Source of the DNA: Pseudomonadota bacterium | GTDB taxonomy: Bacteria > Desulfobacterota > Desulfarculia > Desulfarculales > Desulfarculaceae | NCBI GenBank assembly: GCA_018902755.1 | Contig: JAHIQI010000069.1 | Coordinates: 1 to 64,000, forward strand | DNA length: 64,000 nucleotides | Direction of reading: 5' to 3' | In this document: one piece after another, positions 15,697 through 23,691 of the stretch | How positions within the stretch are numbered: the stretch's first letter is position 1 | Layout of the letters: every line of letters starts with the position of its first letter | Notes under the pieces: generated by a model | What the model was told of the DNA's origin: nothing | Databases searched by the model: none | Seen by the model: only the letters and a program-made list of their open reading frames with translations | Made by a program: the position numbers and the translations under genes

Positions 15697-16920
15697 ATGC
15701 CCGTGGCCAGCATAGCCGAGGCCATTGAGGATATCCGCAACGGTAAGATGGTCATCCTGGTGGATGACGAGGACCGTGAGAACGAAGGCGACCTGACCAT
15801 GGCCGCCGAGATGGTGACCCCCGAGGCCATCAACTTCATGGCCACCCATGGCCGTGGTCTCATCTGCCTCAGCCTTATCCCGGACCAGGTGGACCGCCTG
15901 GGCCTCACCCCCATGGTGCGCGACAACAAGTCTCCCTTTGAGACCGCCTTCACTGTGTCCATCGAGGCCACCAGAGGCGTGACCACCGGCATCAGCGCCC
16001 ATGACCGCTCCCACACCATCCGCACGGCGGTGGACCCCGATTCCGGCCCCGGCGACCTGGTGAGCCCCGGTCACGTCTTTCCCCTTCGGGCCCGCCGGGG
16101 CGGCGTTTTGGTGCGCACCGGCCAGACCGAGGGCTCGGTGGACCTGGCCCGCCTGGCCGGGCTCACCCCGGCCGGGGTGATCTGCGAGATCATGAAGAAC
16201 GACGGCACCATGGCCCGCATGCCCGACCTGGAAATTTTCGCGGACCAGCACGGGCTCAAGATCGTCACCGTGGCCGACCTGGTCTCCTACCGCATGCGCA
16301 ACGAGTCTTTCGTGCACCGCCAGGCCGAGGTGCGCCTGCCCACCGATTTCGGCGATTTCACCGCCGTGGGCTACACCAACGACGTGGACGCCCTGGAGCA
16401 CGTGGCCCTGGTCAAGGGCGAGATCGACCCGGAAAAGCCGGTGCTGGTGCGGGTGCATTCCCAGTGCCTAACCGGCGACGTGTTCCATTCCCGCCGCTGC
16501 GACTGCGGCGACCAGTTGGCCGAGGCGCTGAAGAAGATTGACGCCGAGGGCTCGGGCGTGCTGCTCTACATGAGCCAGGAGGGCCGGGGCATCGGCCTGG
16601 TCAACAAGCTCAAGGCCTACGAGTTGCAAGATCAGGGAGCCGACACCGTGGAGGCCAACGAGCGTTTGGGCTTCGCGGCGGACCTGCGCGACTACGGCAT
16701 CGGAGCTCAGATACTGGCCGACCTGGGGGTCCGCCAGATGCGTCTTATGACCAACAACCCCAAGAAAATGGTGGGCCTGGAAGGCTACGGACTTTCGATG
16801 GTGGAGCGGGTTCCCCTGGAGATTCCGCCCTGCGCCGACAACGAAGCCTACCTGCGCACCAAGTGCACCAAAATGGGGCATCTGCTTAGCCAGGCCGCCA
16901 AAGCGGCCGATAGGGGGTGA
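15697..16920 (+). CDS. ribBA: RibBA, DHBP synthase / GTP cyclohydrolase II
   Basis: This bifunctional enzyme (407 residues) makes both riboflavin precursors. The N-terminal DHBP synthase domain has DDEDRENEGDL and GISAHDRSHTI. The C-terminal GTP cyclohydrolase II has zinc cysteines C257, C268 and C270 in SQCLTGDVFHSRRCDCGDQL and the catalytic SQEGRGIGL. The ATG at 15697 (after GGAGAG) is chosen over an upstream in-frame ATG whose product lacks family similarity. In the DHBP synthase domain the usual GHTEA motif reads GQTEG, so the histidine that ligates metal in characterised enzymes is Gln143. This may be a lineage variant. Confidence 0.94.
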   Translation: MPVASIAEAIEDIRNGKMVILVDDEDRENEGDLTMAAEMVTPEAINFMATHGRGLICLSLIPDQVDRLGLTPMVRDNKSPFETAFTVSIEATRGVTTGISAHDRSHTIRTAVDPDSGPGDLVSPGHVFPLRARRGGVLVRTGQTEGSVDLARLAGLTPAGVICEIMKNDGTMARMPDLEIFADQHGLKIVTVADLVSYRMRNESFVHRQAEVRLPTDFGDFTAVGYTNDVDALEHVALVKGEIDPEKPVLVRVHSQCLTGDVFHSRRCDCGDQLAEALKKIDAEGSGVLLYMSQEGRGIGLVNKLKAYELQDQGADTVEANERLGFAADLRDYGIGAQILADLGVRQMRLMTNNPKKMVGLEGYGLSMVERVPLEIPPCADNEAYLRTKCTKMGHLLSQAAKAADRG

Positions 16921-16921
16921 C

Positions 16922-17386
16922 ATGGCCAAGGTAATCGAGGGAACTCTTAACGCCAAAGGGATGCGGGTGGCCCTGGTGGCCGGCCGTTTCAACGATTTCA
17001 TTACCTCCAAGCTGGTGGAGGGGGCTCTGGACACGCTCAAGCGCCATGGCGCGGCGGACCAGAACCTGACCGTGGTATGGGTGCCCGGCGCCTTCGAGAT
17101 TCCCCTGGTGGCCCGCAAGCTGGCCGCCGGCGGCAAGTACGACGCGGTGATCACCCTGGGCGCGGTGATCCGGGGCGCCACGGCCCACTTCGACTACGTG
17201 GCCGCCGAGGTTTCCAAGGGCGTGGCCCAGGCCGGTCTGGATACCGGGGTGCCGGTTATCTTCGGGGTGCTAACCACCGACAGCATCGAGCAAGCCATCG
17301 AGAGGGCCGGCACCAAGGCCGGCAACAAGGGTGCCGACGCCGCTATGGCCGCCATGGAAATGGTCGACCTGTTCAAGAACCTCTAG
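16922..17386 (+). CDS. ribH: 6,7-dimethyl-8-ribityllumazine synthase
   Basis: RibH condenses the RibD product with dihydroxybutanone phosphate to give lumazine, usually as a 60-subunit or pentameric assembly. The 154-residue protein has GRFNDFI, VPGAFEIPL, GAVIRGATAHFDYV with the catalytic His89, and GVLTTDSIEQAIERAGTKAGNKG. The start follows the ribBA stop by one base. It is followed by nusB, a very common pairing. Confidence 0.97.
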   Translation: MAKVIEGTLNAKGMRVALVAGRFNDFITSKLVEGALDTLKRHGAADQNLTVVWVPGAFEIPLVARKLAAGGKYDAVITLGAVIRGATAHFDYVAAEVSKGVAQAGLDTGVPVIFGVLTTDSIEQAIERAGTKAGNKGADAAMAAMEMVDLFKNL

Positions 17387-17397
17387 GGTTCGCGAAA

Positions 17398-17805
17398 GTG
17401 GGCGAACGCCGTAAAAGCCGAGAGCTGGCCCTCAAGGTGCTCTACCAAATGGAGCACGGCGACGCCACCGCACAGGAGGCCCTGGACAGCTTCGCGGACA
17501 ACTTTGCCGCCCCCAAGCGGCTGTGGGTCTATGCCCAGGAGCTGGTAAACGGTATAGCGGGCCACTCCCAGGAAATAGACCAGGCCCTGGCCGAGGTCAG
17601 CCGCCGCTGGCGGGTGGAGCGCATGTCGCAGGTGGACCGCAACATCCTGCGCCTGGCCTGTTACGAGATGCGCTTCAGTGACGGCTCGGTGCCGCCCAAG
17701 GTGGCCATCAACGAAGCGGTGGAACTGGCCAAGCGTTATGGGGCAGAGGACTCACCGGGATTCATCAACGCAGTGCTGGACTCCCTGCTTGCCACAACCA
17801 ACTAG
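17398..17805 (+). CDS. nusB: Transcription antitermination factor NusB
   Basis: NusB binds boxA RNA with S10 to support rRNA antitermination. The 135-residue all-alpha protein starts MGERRKSRELALKVLYQME and has the conserved MSQVDRNILRLACYEM and PPKVAINEAVELAKRYG. The start is GTG at 17398, eleven bases after ribH. The reading frame extends further upstream, but that part is the ribH gene read in another frame and is not protein-coding here. Confidence 0.95.
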   Translation: MGERRKSRELALKVLYQMEHGDATAQEALDSFADNFAAPKRLWVYAQELVNGIAGHSQEIDQALAEVSRRWRVERMSQVDRNILRLACYEMRFSDGSVPPKVAINEAVELAKRYGAEDSPGFINAVLDSLLATTN

Positions 17806-17815
17806 GCGCTAGGCG

Positions 17816-18463
17816 ATGCCGCCCTCCAGCACCTTCAACAACCTGCCCTCCGACAAACAGGAGCGCATTCTCGACGAGGCCCTGAGCGAGTTTGCGGCCA
17901 AGGGCTACGCCCGGGCCTCGCTCAACCGTCTGGTTAGCCGCCTGGGCATCGCCAAGGGCAGCATCTTCAAATATTTTCGTGACAAGCCCGGCCTGTTCTC
18001 CCAGGTGTTCGACTTCGCGGTGGAGCGGGTCAAGCGCCACTTGCGCCGGGTGCGCGAAGACACCCGCGGCCAGGACGTGTTCACCCGCCTGGAAACCAGC
18101 CTGCTGGCGGGCCAGGAGATGATCGCGGCCAACCCCCGCTTGTTCCAGTTCTACCTCAAGGTCGTCTTCGAAGGCGACGTGCCTTTTCGAGGCCGTCTAC
18201 TGGCTTCCATCCGTTTGTTCAGCCATGATTATATAATGGACCTGCTTACCGATGGGGTCGCCGAAGGGCAGCTCCGGCCGGACCTGGATCTGGAGATGGC
18301 CGCCCTGGTGGTGGACGCCACCTTGGAGCGCTTTTTGATCGCCTCGGTGATGGAGCACATGGACACCGGTTTGGGGCTAAAGGATGCTGACCCGGCGCAG
18401 GCGTCCCGTTTGGCCGCCGGTTTGGTGGACACATTGCGTCGGGGATTGGGGGCCCGCCCATGA
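17816..18463 (+). CDS. TetR/AcrR family regulator
   Basis: The 215-residue protein has an N-terminal TetR helix-turn-helix (about 15-60) with ILDEALSEFAAKGYARASLNRLVSRLGIAKGSIFKYF, broken here into its elements ILDEALSEFAAKGY and GIAKGSIFKYF. The C-terminal ligand-binding half is not conserved enough to suggest an inducer. Its stop overlaps the mqnB start by four bases, so it is encoded with two menaquinone genes. It may control them or act elsewhere. No operator could be assigned. Confidence 0.88.
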   Translation: MPPSSTFNNLPSDKQERILDEALSEFAAKGYARASLNRLVSRLGIAKGSIFKYFRDKPGLFSQVFDFAVERVKRHLRRVREDTRGQDVFTRLETSLLAGQEMIAANPRLFQFYLKVVFEGDVPFRGRLLASIRLFSHDYIMDLLTDGVAEGQLRPDLDLEMAALVVDATLERFLIASVMEHMDTGLGLKDADPAQASRLAAGLVDTLRRGLGARP

Positions 18464-19158
18464 GCCTGTGGCTGTTGACCGTAGCCATGTACCCCGAGGC
18501 CCGTATGCTGACCGCGCGCCTTGATCTGAGCGAGGAGATCGGACGGCGGCCCTGCTGGCGGGGCACCCTGGTCGGACGTGAGGTTATTTTACTGCTCACA
18601 GGCATAGGGGCGGTGAACGCGGCCCAGGCCACCACCTCCGCCCTGGCGGCCGAGCCTGGGATCGAGGCGGTGATAAACCTGGGCTGCGCCGGGGCCTGTG
18701 AGGGCAGCGGCCTGGGTCTGGGCAAGGTTGCCCTGGCCACCGAGGTGGTGCTGGCCGACATGGGAGTGCAGAACTCCGAAGGGCTGCAAGGCCTGGACGA
18801 GGTGGACATCGCTCTGGCCGGGCGCAGCTCCGGCCGGCCGCTGTACAACCGCATTCCCTGCGACCCCGGCCTCAACGAACTCATCAGGCGGGCCAACCCC
18901 GGCATCGCCGAGGGGCCCTTTGCCACGGTGGGGCGCATAAGCGGCGACGCCACCACGGCTCAGGCGATGGCCCGGCGCTGGGGCGTGATCATGGAAGAAA
19001 TGGAAGGCGCGGCCGTGGGCCAGGTGGCCCGCTGGTACGCCAAGCCCTTCGCGGCCATCCGGGGAGTGAGCAACCCCGCCGGGCTGCGCCAGCTGGACGT
19101 GGCCACTGGGGCCGAGGCGGCGCAGCGGGCCTTGCTGGCCTTGGGGGATAGCTGGTGA
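18460..19158 (+). CDS. mqnB: Futalosine hydrolase MqnB
   Basis: MqnB removes the base from futalosine in the futalosine route to menaquinone. The 232-residue protein belongs to the nucleoside phosphorylase/hydrolase fold: it has TGIGAVNAAQ, NLGCAGAC and the nucleoside-binding EEMEGAAVGQVA, with the catalytic Asp region less clear. The neighbouring mqnD strengthens the assignment over a general MTA/SAH nucleosidase. The start overlaps the TetR stop, and its stop overlaps the mqnD start (GTGA). Confidence 0.86.
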   Translation: MSLWLLTVAMYPEARMLTARLDLSEEIGRRPCWRGTLVGREVILLLTGIGAVNAAQATTSALAAEPGIEAVINLGCAGACEGSGLGLGKVALATEVVLADMGVQNSEGLQGLDEVDIALAGRSSGRPLYNRIPCDPGLNELIRRANPGIAEGPFATVGRISGDATTAQAMARRWGVIMEEMEGAAVGQVARWYAKPFAAIRGVSNPAGLRQLDVATGAEAAQRALLALGDSW

Positions 19159-19994
19159 TAAGCCGCGCCATCCGCTTCGGGCTTTCGCCTTGCCCCAACG
19201 ACACTTTCGCCTTTTACGCGGCCCTGCACGGCCTGGTGGACACCCACGGCTGGAAGCTCGCCCCTCACATGGCCGACGTGGAGGAGCTGAACCGCCTGGC
19301 CCTGGCCGGTGAGTTGGAGATGACCAAGCTCAGTTTCCCCGCCCTGGGGCGCTGTCTTGACCGCTACGGCCTGCTGAGCGCCGGGGCGGCCCTGGGCCGG
19401 GGCTGCGGTCCGCTCATCGTGTGTCGCCCAGGGTTCGACCTGGAGCGCCTGGGCTCGGTCACCGTGGCCGTCCCCGGCTTCAACACCACCGCCTTTCTGC
19501 TGCTCAGCCTCTATTTGGGCCGAGCGCCCCAGGCCCGGGCCCTGGTCTTCGACCAGATCATGCCCGCCGTGGCCACAGGGGAGTTCGAGGCCGGGCTGAT
19601 CATCCACGAAGGGCGCTTCACCTACGGCAACTACGGCCTGGCGGCCCCGGTGGATCTGGGGGCCTGGTGGGAGCAAGACAGCGGCCTGCCCATACCCCTG
19701 GGCTGCATCGCCGCCCGCCGGGACCTGGGGGCCGATGCAGCCAGTGAGTTGCAGGGCGTCCTGGCCGCCAGCGTGGCCCACGCCCAGGCCCAGCCCGGCG
19801 TTTCCCAACAATTCGTCTTGGCCCACGCCCAGGAAATGCAGCCCCAGGTGGTGGCCGAGCACATTGGGCTGTATGTTAACGAGTTCAGCCGTGATCTGGG
19901 CCAAGAGGGCTTGGCCGCGGTGGAAGAGCTTTTGGCACGGGGGCGGGAGGTCGGGCTGCTGCCCGAGGCGTCCCACGGTTTGTTGGCCGGATAG
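19155..19994 (+). CDS. mqnD: 1,4-dihydroxy-6-naphthoate synthase MqnD
   Basis: MqnD converts cyclic de-hypoxanthine futalosine to 1,4-dihydroxy-6-naphthoate. The 279-residue protein has the periplasmic-binding-protein-like fold with the diagnostic N-terminus IRFGLSPCPNDTFAFYAALHG and EAGLIIHEGRFTYGNYGL. The start is GTG at 19155, overlapping the mqnB stop. Together with mqnB it shows that the organism makes menaquinone by the futalosine rather than the MenFDHCEB route. The remaining pathway genes (mqnA, mqnC) are not in this window. Confidence 0.93.
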   Translation: MISRAIRFGLSPCPNDTFAFYAALHGLVDTHGWKLAPHMADVEELNRLALAGELEMTKLSFPALGRCLDRYGLLSAGAALGRGCGPLIVCRPGFDLERLGSVTVAVPGFNTTAFLLLSLYLGRAPQARALVFDQIMPAVATGEFEAGLIIHEGRFTYGNYGLAAPVDLGAWWEQDSGLPIPLGCIAARRDLGADAASELQGVLAASVAHAQAQPGVSQQFVLAHAQEMQPQVVAEHIGLYVNEFSRDLGQEGLAAVEELLARGREVGLLPEASHGLLAG

Positions 19995-20002
19995 AAAATT
20001 TT

Positions 20003-20032
20003 TTGACCCCACGGGGTCTTATGCGCTAAATT
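20003..20032 (+). promoter_or_regulatory. Predicted promoter for corC-lnt-prfB
   Basis: TTGACC (20003-20008), an 18-base spacer and TAAATT (20027-20032) lie in the 90-base gap after mqnD. A GACCCC/GGGGTC inverted repeat overlaps the spacer and could be an operator, but no T-run follows it. Confidence 0.4.
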
Positions 20033-20084
20033 TACCTCGACCCGCAGTGTAACACTACGGCATCTTTGTCTGGATGGATAAAAG

Positions 20085-20957
20085 GTGGAACCCGAGCCGC
20101 GACGAGGCTTTCTCCAGCGACTAAAGCTAGCCCTGGGCGTTACCCCCGCCAATACCTCCGAGGATCTCGAGCGTGAGATTCATGGTTTGGTGGATCAGGG
20201 CGAGGCCAAGGGCCTCATTTCCGCCAACGAGGGCCGCATGATCGAGGCGGTCCTGGATTTGGATGAAACCACCACCGGCCAGATCATGGTGCCGCGCACC
20301 GAGATGGCGACCGTGCCCACCACGGCCAGCCTGGAAGAGGTGGTGCAGGTCATCGTGGATTCTGGCCACTCGCGCCTGCCCATCACCGATGAGGACTTGG
20401 ATCACATCGTCGGGGTGGTGCATGCCAAGGATCTCTTGCCCCACTGGGGCAAGACTGGGCGCGAAATCGACCTGACCAAGATGAGCAGGCCTCCTTTCTT
20501 TGTTCCCGAATCCAAGCCGGTTGATCAGCTCTTCAGCGACTTCAAGCGCAAACGGGTGCACCTGGCCATCGTGGTGGACGAGTACGGCGGAACCGCTGGC
20601 ATCGTGACCATCGAGGATGTGCTGGAAGAAATAGTGGGCGAGATCATCGACGAGTACGACCAGGAGGAGCCCCAGATAATGGAGCAGGCCGACGGGTCGT
20701 TGTTGGTCGACGGCCGCCTGGAGGTGGAAAAACTGGCCGACTACCTGGACACCGAGCTTCCCGAGGAGTTGCCCGAGGGGCGCTTCGAGACGATGGGCGG
20801 TTTCATCACCACCCTGCTGGGCCGGGTCCCCCGCACCCAGGAAGATGTTTCCTACGGCGCCCTGCGCATGGTGGTGGTGGGGGCCGACGAACGCCGGGTA
20901 ACCCAGGTACAGATCTATCACTCCTCGGTCCACATCACGCCCAACAACGGAGACTGA
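20085..20957 (+). CDS. corC: CorC/HlyC-type CBS-domain protein
   Basis: The 290-residue cytosolic protein has two CBS domains (about 65-185) with IMVPRTEMATVP and DEYGGTAGIVTIEDVLEEIVGEI, followed by a CorC_HlyC domain (about 200-280). It lacks the DUF21 membrane region of the larger hemolysin-like relatives, matching CorC/YbeX, which is linked to magnesium/cobalt efflux and ribosome function. The start is GTG at 20085. It is followed seven bases later by lnt, the same pair as ybeX-lnt in gammaproteobacteria. Confidence 0.9.
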   Translation: MEPEPRRGFLQRLKLALGVTPANTSEDLEREIHGLVDQGEAKGLISANEGRMIEAVLDLDETTTGQIMVPRTEMATVPTTASLEEVVQVIVDSGHSRLPITDEDLDHIVGVVHAKDLLPHWGKTGREIDLTKMSRPPFFVPESKPVDQLFSDFKRKRVHLAIVVDEYGGTAGIVTIEDVLEEIVGEIIDEYDQEEPQIMEQADGSLLVDGRLEVEKLADYLDTELPEELPEGRFETMGGFITTLLGRVPRTQEDVSYGALRMVVVGADERRVTQVQIYHSSVHITPNNGD

Positions 20958-20963
20958 ATCCAA

Positions 20964-22532
20964 GTGGCCCTTCTCGCCCGCTGGCGTCCCGGATGGGGCG
21001 CCGCCCTCACGGCCGTGTTGGCGGGTGGGCTGTTGGCCATCGCCTTTCCGCCCCTGGATTGGTGGCCCCTGTGCCTGGTGGGAGTGGTCCCCTTCATTCT
21101 GCTGGCCCAGCGCCTCAGCCCCCGCCGAGCCCTGATCGCCGGGTGGCTGGGTGGGCTGGCCCTGTTCACCGGGCTCATGTATTGGATCCTGGTGGTCATG
21201 ACCCAGTACGGCGGCTTGAACTGGGTGATGGCCGGGCTGGCCCTGTTCTTCTTCGCTTTTTACCTGGGCTCGTACCTTGGCGTGTTCTGCTGCATGGTCA
21301 GCTTCGCCAATCGGGGAGGGGTCAGCCCTCTCATCATGGCTCCCCTGGCCTGGGCCGGGCTGGAGTGGGTGCGCTCCTGGGCCTTCACCGGGGTGCCCTG
21401 GCTGCCTCTGTCCATGGGCCTGGACGGCAGCCTGCCCCTGATGCAAAGCGTCGAGCTGTGGAGCACAACCGGCCTCTCGCTGCTGTTGGTGCTGGTGAAC
21501 GCCCTGATCGCCGAAGCGGTGCGCGCCCCCTGGGGCGCGGCTCCCCTATGGCGGCGCTCTGCGGCCCTGGTCTTGGGCCTGGCCCTGGTGGCGGGCGGCT
21601 GGGCGTGGGGCAGCGGCCGCCTGGAGCAGGTGCGGGCCGCCGCCAAAGCCGCGCCCACCCTGGCGGTGAGCGTGGTGCAGGGCGACGTGTCCTTGCCCAT
21701 GCTGTGGCAAAAAAGCCTGCGCCCGGTGGTGGTGGAGCGCCACGTCAAGGCCACCCAGCGCGAGGCGCAAAAGGTGAGCCAGCGGCCCTGGCTGGTAATT
21801 TGGCCCGAGTCGGCCGCGCCGTTTTATTTCATGCGTCAGGCTCGGCCCAGCCAGCCGGTCTTGAACTTGGCCAAGGAGCTGGACGCCTACATCATGCTGG
21901 GTTCCCTGGGCGCGGTGGAGGTGGACGGCAAGTTCAGGGTGACCAACCGCGCCTGGCTGGTGGGGCCGGACGGCCTGGCGGCGGGATTTTACGACAAGGT
22001 GCACCTGGTGCCCTTTGGCGAGTACGTGCCCTGGAGCCAGCTGTTGTTTTTCGTGCGGGCCGTGGCCCAGATCGGCGTGGACTTCGCCGTGGGCCAACCG
22101 GGCAAGGTGCTGAATGCGGGCCCGGTGGCGCTGGGGCCCCTGATTTGTTATGAATCCATATTTCCCGAGTTGGCCCGGGACATGCGCTTGGCCGGGGCCA
22201 GGCTGTTGGTGAACCAGACCAACGACGCCTGGTTCGGGCGCACCAGCGCGCCCTATCAGCACATGGCCCATTTGCGCTTCCGGGCGGTGGAAAACCGCTT
22301 GGCCTGCGCCCGGGCGGCCAACACCGGCGTTTCGGGCTTTGTGCTGCCCAGCGGCGAGGTGATCAAGCCCACCGGCCTGTTCACTCCCGCGGTGGCCGGC
22401 GCCGACCTGCCGCTGATGAACGAAGACAGTTTTTACCTGCGCCACGGCGAGATCGCCGGGCCGGGAGCCCTGGGAGCCACGGTGCTCCTCATAATCTGGG
22501 TGCTCTGGCGAGAGCGCAAACGAGAGGTGTAG
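20964..22532 (+). CDS. lnt: Apolipoprotein N-acyltransferase Lnt
   Basis: Lnt adds the third acyl chain to the N-terminal cysteine of lipoproteins in the inner membrane. The 522-residue protein has six or more membrane segments in its N-terminal half and a C-terminal helix. A periplasmic carbon-nitrogen hydrolase domain carries the triad Glu282 (IWPESAAP), Lys345 (FYDKVHLVPFGEYVPW) and Cys395 (LICYESIFPEL). The start is GTG at 20964. Several lipoproteins in this window (near 40.1, 48.9 and 63.3 kb) are its likely substrates. Confidence 0.95.
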   Translation: MALLARWRPGWGAALTAVLAGGLLAIAFPPLDWWPLCLVGVVPFILLAQRLSPRRALIAGWLGGLALFTGLMYWILVVMTQYGGLNWVMAGLALFFFAFYLGSYLGVFCCMVSFANRGGVSPLIMAPLAWAGLEWVRSWAFTGVPWLPLSMGLDGSLPLMQSVELWSTTGLSLLLVLVNALIAEAVRAPWGAAPLWRRSAALVLGLALVAGGWAWGSGRLEQVRAAAKAAPTLAVSVVQGDVSLPMLWQKSLRPVVVERHVKATQREAQKVSQRPWLVIWPESAAPFYFMRQARPSQPVLNLAKELDAYIMLGSLGAVEVDGKFRVTNRAWLVGPDGLAAGFYDKVHLVPFGEYVPWSQLLFFVRAVAQIGVDFAVGQPGKVLNAGPVALGPLICYESIFPELARDMRLAGARLLVNQTNDAWFGRTSAPYQHMAHLRFRAVENRLACARAANTGVSGFVLPSGEVIKPTGLFTPAVAGADLPLMNEDSFYLRHGEIAGPGALGATVLLIIWVLWRERKREV

Positions 22533-22534
22533 CC

Positions 22535-23633
22535 ATGTACGAGGAAATCAAGGAAAAACTGGACGACCTCAACGCCCGCTTGAACCTGCTTCGGGAGTAT
22601 CTTTGACCCTGACGCCAAAAAGGAGCGCCTGGCCGAGCTGGACAAGCTCATGGCCAAGGACGGGTTCTGGGATGATCAGGACGCGGCCAAGGAGATTATG
22701 CAGGAGCGCTCCGGCCTGACCGAGAGCTTGGAGTCTTTGGTCGCGCTGACCAGGCAGGCCGAGGACGCCGAGGTGATGCTGGAACTGAGCCAGGAGGAGC
22801 AGGACAAGTCGGCGGCCAAGGAGGCGGAGGCCGAGATGGAGGCCCTGGAGCGCGGGGTGGCCCGCCTGGAGGCCAAGCGCCTGCTGGGCGAGCCCGACGA
22901 CCACCGCTCGGCCATCCTGGCCATAAATGCGGGGGCCGGGGGCACCGACGCCCAGGACTGGGCCGAGATGCTGCTGCGGCTCTACACCCGCTTCGCGGAA
23001 CGCCAGGGCTTCGAGGTTAAGATCCTGGACTTGCAGGACGGCGACGAGGCGGGCATCAAGAGCACCACTTTGGAGGTGAACGGCAACCAGGCCTACGGCC
23101 TGATGAAGGGTGAGGCGGGCATCCACCGCCTAGTGCGCATCAGCCCCTTTGACGCCTCCCACCGCCGTCACACCGCTTTCGCCTCGGTGTCGGTCTCGCC
23201 CCAGGTGGACGAGGACATCGAGATCGAGATCGACGACAACGACCTGCGCATCGACACCTACCGCGCCTCCGGGGCGGGCGGACAGCACGTGAACAAGACC
23301 TCCTCGGCGGTGCGCATCACCCACCTGCCCACCAACACGGTGGTGCAGTGTCAGAACGAAAAGAGCCAGCACCGCAACCGCGACATGGCCATGAAGGTGC
23401 TCAAGGCGCGGCTCTACGAGCTGGAACTGGCCAAGCGCCAGGCCGAGAAGCAGGAAGCCTACGACAGCAAGCAGGATATCGGCTGGGGCAGCCAGATTCG
23501 CTCCTACGTCTTGGCTCCCTACCGCCTGGTGAAGGACCACCGCACCGGGGTGGAGATGGGCAACGTGGACGCAGTCTTGGATGGCGACCTGGAAAGCTTC
23601 GTGCAGGGCTACCTGCTCTGGCGCTCCCAGTAG
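22535..23633 (+). CDS. prfB: Peptide chain release factor 2, programmed +1 frameshift
   Basis: RF2 reads UGA and UAA stop codons. Codons 1-23 (22535-22603) run into an in-frame TGA. A +1 shift at CTT TGA C continues with GAC (22605) to 23633, giving about 365 residues, the normal RF2 length. The joined protein reads LREYLDPDAKKERLAELD across the junction, as in RF2. The recognition motif SPF occurs in RISPFDASHRRH and the catalytic GGQ in GAGGQHVNKTSSAVR. Starting at the later ATG (22650) would remove the conserved N-terminal helices. Expression is autoregulated by RF2 level through the frameshift. Confidence 0.97.
22593..22607 (+). promoter_or_regulatory. RF2 programmed frameshift site
   Basis: The internal Shine-Dalgarno-like GGGAG (22593-22597) lies three bases before the slippery CTT (22601-22603), followed by the UGA stop and C (22604-22607). 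This matches the E. coli prfB arrangement in spacing and in the CTTTGAC heptamer. Confidence 0.95.
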
Positions 23634-23655
23634 GGGCCGGCAAGGCAAAGCGTAA

Positions 23656-23684
23656 GCGCCGCTCCCTTGGGGCGGCGTTTTTTA
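23656..23684 (+). terminator. Rho-independent terminator after prfB
   Basis: CGCCGCTCC and GGGGCGGCG pair as nine base pairs (one G-U) around a CTT loop, followed by six T residues (23678-23683). It ends the long plus-strand run and faces the convergent amidase gene. Confidence 0.9.
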
Positions 23685-23691
23685 TTGGGGG

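Noticed and set aside
20005..20018. GACCCC/GGGGTC hairpin after mqnD as a terminator
   Set aside because: It is short and not followed by T residues; it overlaps the predicted corC promoter spacer instead.
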